Positions 55,311 to 64,000 of a DNA stretch of 64,000 nucleotides are shown piece after piece (positions within the stretch are counted from its first letter, which is position 1; every line of letters starts with the position of its first letter). The notes under the pieces are model-generated. The model was not told where the DNA came from. It saw nothing but the letters and a program-made list of their open reading frames with translations, and did not search any database. Position numbers and translations under genes: made by a program. The DNA comes from Hippasteria phrygiana. Taxonomy: Eukaryota > Echinodermata > Asteroidea > Valvatida > Goniasteridae. The DNA lies in NCBI GenBank assembly GCA_037893225.1, contig JAZGUH010000412.1:2294001-2358000 (forward strand), in the 5' to 3' direction.

Positions 55311-55493
55311 TTTGGGAGACCGCCAACATAGGGCAAGATAGCTCACTTGGTAGAGCGCCGGTACAGTAACCCGGAGGTCGCAGGTTCGAATTCCGCTTCT
55401 GCTAGTTTCTTTGTTCACTTTGAAAATGTATTCAAATTTACTTGGTCAGTTTCCCTTGTGGATTGTTTGACGAATTATAATTAAAAAAAAAGT
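55311..55493 (+). mobile_element. tRNA-derived SINE, copy 1, with A-rich tail
   Basis: It begins TTTGGGAGACCGCC. The tRNA-like head (55331-55404) has A box TAGCTCACTTGGTAGAG and B box GGTTCGAATTCC. A tail, TTTCTTTGTTCACTTTGAAA...GTGGATTGTTTGACG, ends in a 9-A run. The acceptor stem does not pair fully, so it is a SINE and not a tRNA gene. Its intact tail supplies the unoccupied reference for the insertion in copy 2. Confidence 0.85.
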
Positions 55494-55764
55494 CGTATCC
55501 TCATTGAGTGATCCCCATGCACAATGTCGCTTCCCAGGTTGTATCGTAAAATTGGGTGTGATCCCTGGTTATACGGCATTTTGGATTTATGACTTCTGAA
55601 TAGCGCCAACCCGAACAAAGATACTGACAATTTGGGAGACCGCCAGCATAGGGAAAGATAGCTCAGTTGGTAGAGCGCCGGTACGGTAACCCGGAGGTCG
55701 CAGGTTCGAATCCCGCTCCTGCCAGTTTCTTTACTCACTTTGAAAATGTATTCAAATTTACCTA

Positions 55765-58374
55765 CACTGAAAACATCACTTAGTCAGTTGACTAAAAAAA
55801 CGAGGTCATTTCCATGTTTAGTTTTACCAATCTTTAATTGGTCAACAGATCAAAAGATTAGTCAATTCACTTTTTAATTGACTAATAATAATTAGTCTTT
55901 CAAAATGGTTCAGTTTTACTAATTTTTCTTGAGATTAGTAATGCTCGAAATTTAATTAGTAATGCAAGAAAATGAATTTGTCAAACAACAACATTAATTA
56001 GTCTTTTTATTAGTCTAACAATACTAATATAACTATAGTTATTGGTTTTGTCAGACTGATTAAAAGACTAATAATGTTTGTGCAAAAATAAATATGACTA
56101 ATAAATTGTGTGCAAAACTATAGTTTTGCACGCAATTATGAATTTAAAAGTCACTGTAAATTTATTGTCAATGTCCAACAACATAGCCATGTCACTACAT
56201 TTACAAGAAGCTATAACACACACTAGAGTGACACATTTTTGAAATGTTGAACAGTTTCTTGATGTAGAAAATTGCGATGTTCTTAGGCAAGTCGTGCACA
56301 TCTGTGCGGTGTTGCACGTTCACCGTGCATCGCACGCATCGCGGTAGCCATCTTTATTTTTCGTGTTGCGTTTTGTAATCTTTCATCATCATCTTACACC
56401 AACATTTCCCTAAAATAAATCAAAACCCTGTCCTCTAACTATGTCTAGACGACACTCCTGTTCGCGCGTTCTAAAATGCCGCATACTAGTTTGGTAAGTC
56501 CAATAATCTAAAAGGGAACAGGGCAACCGCCACGTTTTCAGCAGGTAAGGCTAACCTAACATCAAGGTCAGACACGACAGAACTGACCCCTGACTGTTTT
56601 AAACTTCAATTGGTTCTCATCATCTATATGTAGCGGTATAATTACACCAGTCTATGTTTAAAAAATACAATCAATTCTTACCTTAATTAAACATTGAGGA
56701 GGGAAATTGTGTCACCAATCGATCGTACGCGTACATACGACGAAGAAGAAATAGCGCGAAGTCAGTGATGAACATTATGTTCTATTAATTGCACTCACCG
56801 CTCGAATGAGCTTGAAACTGTTCACTGTGTAATACACCGAGCGACCTACGGTGGCAAGTTTGGCTGGGTGCTAAAATATTGTTATTAGTATTTCGGTAAT
56901 AAATTAGTCAGTCGATTAGTCATTTACATATTAGTTCGTCATTTCCTATTGAGGAGACTAACCACATTAGTATAGGTTTTCCCAGCTAATTTTAAAACAT
57001 TTATCGCTCAAATTCATATTTAATGATTTTCAAATTCGTCCCAAAAGTTAAGTTTGTGCATTTGTTATTTTCAATTTCGTCAGTGAGCATTTAAATTCAA
57101 ACTTTGATTGTTCGATTTAATCATTTGATCACTCTATTTTGTCCAGTGCACATCAAGTTAGTCCCACCTGTTTTTCAATGCCTTCAATGGCCTTATTCAG
57201 AAATCAAATTCGTCTTTGATCAAATCGTTTAATGCTATTGTAAAACAAATTCGTCGGGTGATGTTAACGTGTGCTGCCTTATATAAAACGCTTGCATCGG
57301 TCTGTCGGCCCGTTTACATTTCGCCACTGGTCAAGCAAACAGGTCGTAATATAAATTTCGTCTGAAGACAAAATGCCCTGACGTTGTTTTAGGCCTATCC
57401 ACTGATATATACATGTTTGGATCAAAATGTATGTCTGGAAAAGTAAAAATTTTTAGTGTTTACAAAGGAAAGTGAATTAAAGAAAACAAAGAAATAAAGA
57501 ACAAAGAAAGAGATAAATAAAGAAAGAAAGAAACTAGAAAGAATATTAAATATTATTACAAATATATATAATAACAATCGAACAAAAACGACTAACATTA
57601 AAATGAGCAAACCAAGATGAAATAGGCATATATATCCATTAGATTATTTAAATGGAAATTATGCGAATTTACTTGGGCAAAGACGAATTTATTCGACCGA
57701 TTGACCACTGTATGCAGGTCGAGACGAAATTGAACAATATTTAAAGCGAAAATCAGCAACTAAGTATTAAATTACTTGACCAAAGTTTTAATATGTTTGA
57801 CCAAATACGAAATTGAAAATAACAAACGCACGAACCAAATTTTTGGAACGAATTTGAAGTTCACTAAATATGAATTTGAGCGATAAATGTTTTAAAAATG
57901 CTGGGAAAACCTATATTTCAGTCACTCTCTAAATCCCAAAGAGTGAAATTAGGGACTAGACGATTTAGAGTGAAAATCACTCTGTTTTTAGATTTAATAC
58001 TCTAAAAAATGAACCAATTTAGTCGCCACTTGAGTGAGAATTCGATCTTTTCGATTGAATTAATTTCTCTCTTAAACGTCTGGTCCCTAGTTTCAGACTG
58101 TGGGAGTGAATTTTCACTCGAATAGAGTGAATGTTAACTCTTTGGAAATAAGAGAGCATGTATCAATTAGTCCAAAAGCTAACTTATAGTCTTATGAAAA
58201 TTCGCCGTGTTAGTCTTTGAACATTTTAAATTAGTACTTCATTTTGTTCAATTAGTCAACAGTACTTCCATTAGTCTTTTAGATTGAACAATTAGTCAGA
58301 CATGGAAAGACAAACTTTTGTTACCTATACTTGACAAATTTTCCCCTCAAATTGACTAGATTTTGTTTTCAGTG
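55765..58374. mobile_element. 2.6-kb TIR element rich in ATTAGTC, TA target duplication
   Basis: CACTGAAAAC and GTTTTCAGTG are the ends, flanked by TA on both sides (55763-55764, 58375-58376). ATTAGTC or GACTAAT and close variants recur dozens of times inside. It carries a nested element at 56971-57915. No transposase frame is seen. Confidence 0.85.
56971..57915. mobile_element. Nested 945-bp foldback of the TATAGGTTTTCCC family
   Basis: TATAGGTTTTCCCAG and CTGGGAAAACCTATA are perfect inverse ends. Just inside, AAACATTTATCGCTCAAATT and its inverse extend the arms to more than 60 bp. It is the same family as 20381-21524. Confidence 0.85.
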
Positions 58375-58739
58375 TAGTCAGTTTCCCTTGTAGATTGTTT
58401 GACGAAATACATTGATAATGTTAACTTTAATTTAAACTGCAACAATACATTTACAACAAAAGTGTAAAATTAACAAGGACAGCAAAACAAAGTTCTTTTC
58501 AGTTTTATAATGAATACAAAGAGTGATAAAGACGACCATGCAAAAAGACCAGTCGATGATCCGTATTTTCCTTTGTCATATTTCTGTGTAGGCTACCTAT
58601 AATAAGTCTATACCAAAATGTATTCGAAAGAAACAAGCAATAGGCCTATATTTAAAAATAACAGGGAAAGAACAGAGAAATAGTGTAGACATTATCCTCA
58701 TCTGCGACCTTTATGCCTTCTGCAGAAGATGTCGTAATG

Positions 58740-59019
58740 AAGTGTTTCGAACTTGAAGAAACTTATCATTAAATTGTGTGGCAAAAGACGAATTTGTTTT
58801 CTGAATAAAACTGTCCGGCGTAGACGAGACAAAATTGAATACTCCTCGCCGAAAATGGGTGTTCGTGGATTGAATTCGATTGAACAACAATTGAAATTGT
58901 ATGACAAAAGACGAAATTTAACCTTGTAAGTGCACTAAATCGATGCTGATGGATGAATTTGAATATTAAAGACGGTGAATTCGAATGATAAATGTTCTAA
59001 AATAGCCGGGAAAACCTAA
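58740..59019. mobile_element. Right-end fragment of the TATAGGTTTTCCC family
   Basis: It ends AATAGCCGGGAAAACCTAA and its interior (CAAAAGACGAATTT, GAGACAAAATTGAA) matches 57.7-57.9 kb. The left TIR is missing. It abuts a reversed left end of the palindrome family (59020-59100), so it seems to have inserted into that. Confidence 0.7.
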
Positions 59020-59100
59020 CTTACAGTCTAGTAAGGTATTTGGTAATAAATCAGTAAAAACAATTTGGAGGATTATCAATCGTGTACACTACATTTAAAA
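59020..59100 (-). mobile_element. Left-end fragment of the palindrome family, reversed
   Basis: TCTAGTAAGGTATTTGGTAA...GGAGGATTATCAATCG and GTGTACACTACATTTAAA are the reverse of the left end of copies a and b. Confidence 0.8.
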
Positions 59101-59110
59101 GCGGCCTTCA

Positions 59111-59405
59111 CACTATGAACCTTTTGTGATTTTTTATTCAGAATGGACAGGAGGATTAAGAGAATGTGATTTTAACAATGAGGGTCCAAATCACATCCAG
59201 AGTCCAGAATCACAATGCGGTTTAAGCTGTTAATTCCAAAAGTCACAAATGTACTCTTTGTCAGGGTGGGATTAATAGTTCACAGGCTTCAGATGTGATT
59301 TTAAATAGAGCAGGATGTGACTTTGGACCCACGTTGTTAAAATCACAACCTCTTAATCCTCATGTCCATTTTTAATAGGAAATCACATCCAAGGGATTCA
59401 CAGTG
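59111..59405. mobile_element. 295-bp MITE, CACTATGAACC / GGATTCACAGTG ends
   Basis: A complete copy with imperfect TIRs and internal inverted TGTGATTT/AAATCACA motifs. A truncated relative lies at 15914-16122. Confidence 0.85.
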
Positions 59406-59420
59406 TCACTGACAAGATAC

Positions 59421-61354
59421 CAGGGCCCAATTTCACGGCGTTGCTTACCGTTAAGCAAATTTTCGTGCTAACCATAGCAGAAAAATTTGCTTACGCGTAA
59501 GTTTATTTCACGGCGAACTTTTCACGGATGCTATGCTTAGCACAAAAATTACTGCGCGCGCATCCGATAAATGCGTCGTCTGCTAGCGTGCACGGTTTTC
59601 GTTGTCCGCAAAAATGACGGAAGCTGGGAAGGAAAGCGAAAGTCTTCGCCCTTTTCGACTTTGGAGAACCCTGAAATTGAATAAATATTATGGATCTGTA
59701 GTTGTTTTTTCAAAGAACGCTTTTCACAATTCAAGTTAATGGTGAAATAAAATATTGAGCGTTGTTCTTTTTTAACACGTAAAATGCTATAATTAATAGC
59801 TATCTTCATATTTAAAGTTATTATTTATTTGTACATAATTTTGTTTATTGCACAGAAATTTGAAATGTATTTTATTGTTGAAAAATATACATTCTTGAAA
59901 ATGTACGGTTTATGACGTATATTATCATGTGTATTATTCAACCCTTGTTATTTTTAATGAGTAGGCTACCTTCCCTAACTTGAACCATTAAAAAATTTAG
60001 GCCAGCTGATTTGAACCCTGATACACCATTTCCCCCTTTTTGTTTATAAATGGTAGGCCAGCTGCTCTGGATTGAGCTATTGCCCTCTCTCAAAATTATA
60101 CATTGTATATATTTATCGATTGGTTCGTTCCGCAACTGTTTGCATTAGGCCTAACCCACGTGTATACGCAACCGCAACCGCACACGTGTGACAACATGCG
60201 CGTGTGCGTCCTGACCATGACAACATCGAACGCTCAGCGCTTGGAGATAGAACAGCGCATCATATACAAGCTCGGAACGCTCACGCCAGGTGGTATGAAT
60301 GTGGAATTTTCTGCATTCAAACCACCAGTCCAACTCCCAGCTCCGATGAAGGCCTAGTCAGGCCGAAAATTCAGCTCCAATATTCTTGGTGAGCACTGCA
60401 TAAACTTTTAACAAACTACGTACGTATATACGCGCCGCATGTACAAAGTAAAAACATAAAAGTGCAGTCAATGTGAGAGTCGTCTTCACGGAAAAACTTT
60501 AATGAAAGTCACGGCTCAAAAGTTGGACACGTACGTACAAATCTCCCCTTTCCTCAGCTTCCTGCATATGTCAGCACTATAGCAACGCTTGTCAGGAAAA
60601 CTGACGTTACTGTGAGTATTAAAACTTGGCCTTCCACACCCGATCTACCCTACCAGCTATTTTTTATTTTCAAAGGAAAAACGTTCGTTAACGCTTAACA
60701 ACATTAGAAACCATCTTTAATCTAAAGATCTTTCGTTTAAAACATATTAATTACCAGCCACTCTGAAGAATCCTAATTGTTTTAGGTTCATCAACCTTTC
60801 CTCGTTTTGGGGATCAGGGAATTTAATTTGTTTTCTTTCATTGCCGAACACTTGGATGAGTGCTTTGACCATCAATTCCCCCCCCCCCCCCCCAAGCCGT
60901 GAGTGGGCTGACCCTTGGGACAGTGTCTCTCACCACTATTGCCAGACAAACTTGCAGCAGTGGTGGTAGGGCCATTTTCCGTTGTGTGATGGATGGCATC
61001 GGAGACAATTCCAGTTAACAACAATATTTGTTTGTGGCCGAAATTGGTACCGCGCCCGCACATGCGTTTCCGAGTACATCTCGAAGAGATTTTCTCTGTC
61101 ATGGTACACTCTTGGGGGCCGGGGACCGTCGCAAAACCATACTTTTTGTTTGTAATTCTGTATATCGATACATGTACGATAAACAAGATGGCGGCCTTTA
61201 GCAGAAAATCAGGCCGGTTAGCGTGCCTTTTGGTGTGCTAAGCCCTTTAAGCAGAAAACGTCTGCTTACGGTCGCCGTAAAATAAAAAAATTGCTAAGGG
61301 GGGGCTCGGTTAGCATAAAACGTGTGCTTAGCAGCGCCGTAAAATTGGGCCCTG
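59421..61354. mobile_element. 1.93-kb TIR element, CAGGGCCCAATTTCACGGCG ends
   Basis: The first 20 bp and the last 20 bp (CGCCGTAAAATTGGGCCCTG) are inverted with one mismatch. Both subterminal regions repeat GCTTAGCA and TTGCTTACG motifs in opposite orientation over about 150 bp. No transposase frame is visible, only short frames. A 15-nt C run lies near 60879. The target duplication is unclear. Confidence 0.85.
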
Positions 61355-61847
61355 GTACTATGGCAACTGATTTGGAATCTGAATAAAATCTTTGAATAGA
61401 CATTCAGATAATTCGTTGTGTAAAAGGTCTGTGTCGGCTTTGTCATGTTTTTGTCATACAGTACGGGGGTAAATCTCGGGGGATATATACCCCACTTTTG
61501 GCCGGGGGTGCATGGTCTATTAGATCAGCATCTCCTAAATTCCCATACCAACCATAAAGAAAATTTAAAACCTTTTTACAAAAGAAAAACATCAAAATAG
61601 AATTTTAAAACTGCACTATTTTCTGCGTACATTTCTATAGCTGAACATCACATCTGTGTTGACAGCACCTTCATGTTCCTATATTCATCACCGTAACCCC
61701 GCCGTTTTACAATTTTTCAGTTGGAAATGTTTGTCCAGTGTCACTTTTTGGGGGTGATTTTTGAACAATGAATAATCTTCATCCCCGACTTTTAGATATT
61801 GAAGCCATTGTTTTGTCCACTGCAGTTTCTGGTTCTAAATGATGGAA
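61355..61847. other. Non-genic stretch, nothing recognised
   Basis: Unique sequence between the TIR element and the CR1 tail. No exon or RNA is seen. Confidence 0.4.
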
Positions 61848-62824
61848 ATAATAATAATAATAATAATAATTTAAAATTTATAGTGCGCCTTTTGCATACA
61901 AATGATCAAAAGCGCATTACAGAATCAAAATTAAAAGTAACTACTTTAAAATAAAACAAAGAGACAGAGGGATTTATATATAAAATTATGTCACCCCGCC
62001 AGTGCCCAAACCGCAGTATGGGGATACGTCTGTCCCGCCAACTACTTAAGCCTAACCCTGCTGACATCGGTGATGTCTCGACCTTTCCCGGAGACAGACG
62101 CCTCTAACCCTACCTACGTAATTAAGCATCTAACTACTCGACACGGTGACACACAATTACGAATAAGAAACACTAAAAACCATTAAACAAATCACATTAA
62201 TTTACAAATGCTACATTAAAAAGAAAGGTTTTAAGTTTACATTTAAAAGGGTCAAGTCTGTGTTCACTACGTATGTGCCATGGCAAAGCATTCCATAGCT
62301 TAGGGGCTGCCATTGCAAAGGCCCTGTCACCAAGTGCATGTGGGTAACATTTTACCGCTAGGATAATCCAAAAAGGGTCCGTTGACCTGAGATGGTATCT
62401 GGATTCTTTCCTAACGGTAACGAGATCCTGTAAGTATCTAGGAGAGAGACCGTGAATTGCTTTAAATGTTAATAAAATGATTTTAAAATTTATTCTGTAT
62501 AAAACAGGTAACCAGTGCAATTGATGTAATATTGGTGTTATGTGTTCGAACCTGTATGTGTTAGTAATCAGTCTAGCTGCAGCATTCTGGACCCTTTGTA
62601 ATATTGTTATCTGTGTCATTGGTAGACCATACAATAGACTGTTACAATAGTCCAGACGGCTGGTCACAAAAGCATGAATTAACACTGTAAGAGAATCACG
62701 AGACAGGAATTTACTAATGCGTTTAATATTGTGAAGGTGGAAAAATGCTGCAGAACAAGTCTTGGTAATGTGGGTATTCATTGTCCTTTCCGAGTCGAAC
62801 CATGACCCTAAATTCCCATTTTTG
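61848..62824 (-). mobile_element. CR1-like LINE, 5'-truncated, with (ATT)n tail
   Basis: In minus orientation it runs from the RT C-terminal region, through a 3' UTR of about 330 bp, to an (ATT)n tail (plus-strand AATAATAAT at 61848-61870). The coding part extends slightly upstream of the annotated ATG, to about 62824. Confidence 0.85.
62197..62781 (-). CDS. CR1-like reverse transcriptase C-terminal fragment
   Basis: The 194-residue frame contains SRLDYCNSLLYGLP, LQRVQNAAARLI, LHWLPVLYRINFKI and the terminal APKLWNALP...LKTFLF, the ordered C-terminal blocks typical of CR1/L2-clade ORF2 proteins. The catalytic RT motifs lie upstream and are absent. The in-frame sequence before the ATG (NLGSWFDSERT) belongs to the same protein, so the ATG is internal. 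It differs from the LINE at 16.2 kb in sequence, 3' UTR and tail. Confidence 0.88.
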   Translation of the reverse strand: MNTHITKTCSAAFFHLHNIKRISKFLSRDSLTVLIHAFVTSRLDYCNSLLYGLPMTQITILQRVQNAAARLITNTYRFEHITPILHQLHWLPVLYRINFKIILLTFKAIHGLSPRYLQDLVTVRKESRYHLRSTDPFWIILAVKCYPHALGDRAFAMAAPKLWNALPWHIRSEHRLDPFKCKLKTFLFNVAFVN

Positions 62825-63767
62825 TAGCAATCATAACATATTCCCCAAAAGTATTTTAGCCTTTTCCATTACAAAAAAAGTGGCGGACCGTCAATCAGTG
62901 GTGTGTCCAGGATTTGGGTCGGGGGAGGAAAATGTCCGGTTTTTTCTGGATGTTCAGATTTTGTGGGCCCTGATTTTTTTTTCAAAAGCGGGGAAGGGGT
63001 GTAATGTACAAACTGTGAAGTGGTAGGGCTTGTGAAGTGCATTTAAACAACATCATCAACAACAAAAGCAACAACAAATCGACAAAATTTCGCCGGGTTG
63101 GTGGGGGTGTTGGCAAACGCCATTGACGTTAAGCATAATCGTGGAAAACGTATAACAATAGGCCTAATGTTGTTATGTTGACCGGAACGTGTAACCATTA
63201 TTTGTACACTGTTAAAATTCTTATACGTTCAGGCTTTGTCATTAAAAAAAACAACACGCAAACCTTTTTAACATAACTTTAAACGAAGATGATCGATTGT
63301 GTTAACATCGTTTGACAAAAGAATTGTAACATTGGAAAACAAAATACTATGTCCGTGCTTTTTGGGAGTGACACCCCGAAAAATAAATTTGTGATGAACT
63401 TTCAAATAGAAATTTCACCCCCCCCCCCAAAAAGAAAATTCGACGGATGATGAGTAACAGAGTTAATAATTTTTCAATGTTTAAACTAGGAGTACAGTGT
63501 GACGCTCCTATAGTACCGGGTTTAAAGTCTTTGCGCATTGGACATAATAAAGACAGACAACATAGATTGCAGAATGTGGTCAGTGTTTTTGGTCCATAAG
63601 AGTTTTCATCCATAATTCGTTTGTCTGGTGAATCCATGGAATTGAAATTTTTAGTCAGAGCGGACATAGCTTTCATTTCAATGGAAATGCAAAATGAAAG
63701 AAAAACTATGAAGGTGCATTGCATTTCTCGTTGTTTGTCACTATAGGGCTAGTATGCATCAGAACCG
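62825..63767. other. Non-genic stretch, nothing recognised
   Basis: A minus frame at 63347-63724 (125 aa) lacks motifs and runs into a poly-G stretch. No other feature is supported. Confidence 0.35.
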
Positions 63768-63863
63768 GGTGCCCGGGTGCCCGGGTACCCGAGTACCCGA
63801 GTACCCGAGTACCCGGGTACCCGAGTACCCGAGTACCCGAGTACCCGAGTACCCGAGTACCCG
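63768..63863. repeat. 8-bp repeat CCCGAGTA, about 12 units
   Basis: CCCGAGTA and CCCGGGTA/CCCGGGTG variants alternate over 96 bp. The units contain GGTACC and CGGGTACCCG palindromes, so the array can fold on itself. Confidence 0.93.
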
Positions 63864-64000
63864 GCCGATAATGTCAGGAACCGGTTCCAATTAATCGAAT
63901 TAACATATTACTTAGTAATTTCTCAGACAGTGAGAAAGACAGTTTTTGAATGTCATTCGTGGGGAAATTTTCAAAATGAAAACCAGGGTACATGGAAAAA

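Larger units (their letters stand above)
55631..58406 (+). mobile_element. tRNA-derived SINE, copy 2, split by a 2.6-kb insertion
   Basis: It starts TTTGGGAGACCGCC. The head at 55651-55724 has B box GGTTCGAATCCC. The tail is interrupted at TTCAAATTTACC|TA (55763) and resumes at 58377 with GTCAGTTTCCCTTGTAGATT and GTTTGACGAA. Confidence 0.85.

Noticed and set aside
55331..55404. Functional tRNA gene
   Set aside because: A and B boxes are present but the acceptor stem pairs poorly, the anticodon arm is irregular and the same sequence recurs with a SINE tail.

Overview
This is a eukaryotic, transposon-rich window, most likely from a marine invertebrate deuterostome, with an echinoderm the best guess. 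The reasons are spliced coding exons, non-LTR retrotransposon tails, tRNA-derived SINEs, many short inverted-repeat elements, long G/C homopolymers, and a roughly tenfold excess of the palindrome TAGGCCTA. Nothing prokaryotic is present. The species assignment is inference.

Layout. 1-3986: unique sequence, a degenerate telomere-like G-rich array split by a small palindromic MITE, and a second foldback MITE. 3987-15043: one nearly complete Ty3/gypsy-class LTR retrotransposon of about 11 kb. It has 2.49-kb LTRs that differ by only four substitutions and two small indels, a PNMA-like Gag with a CCHC knuckle, a GGGAAAC -1 slippery site into Pol, and PR-RT-RNaseH-IN domains. Pol is broken once, inside RT. 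15.9-17.6 kb: a MITE fragment and a 5'-truncated non-LTR retrotransposon. 18-32 kb: TIR elements, a copy of a G-rich-array-bearing repeat, several palindromes, and no convincing host gene. 33.4-34.1 kb: an 11-bp minisatellite next to an unrecognised open frame. 37.2-39.0 kb: a nested TE stack in which two insertions have 9-bp target duplications, one of them a 1.19-kb Mutator-like element with 46-bp TIRs. 39.0-41.9 kb: the one well-supported host gene, a two-exon minus-strand gene for a 413-aa Myb/SANT-like DNA-binding protein with an acidic middle and a C-terminal coiled coil. Its intron holds another nested TE. 42-55 kb: interspersed repeats, a telomere-like array of about 660 bp, tandem hairpins, a possible first coding exon (47.2-47.4 kb) and a cluster of foldback elements. 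55-61.4 kb: two paired tRNA-SINEs, one split by a 2.6-kb element that itself hosts another, then a 1.9-kb TIR element. 61.8-62.8 kb: a CR1-like LINE 3' end. 63.8 kb: an 8-bp microsatellite.

The window records repeated nesting of non-autonomous DNA transposons. The autonomous-looking parts are the LTR element (gag-pro-pol expressed from one RNA by frameshifting, though this copy's RT is disrupted) and two LINE 3' fragments. The most unusual structural signals are the intron-like duplication inside the LTR, the -1 slippery site, an element family whose central palindrome is exchanged between copies, a dispersed repeat that carries a telomere-like array, and the two Mutator-like non-autonomous elements.
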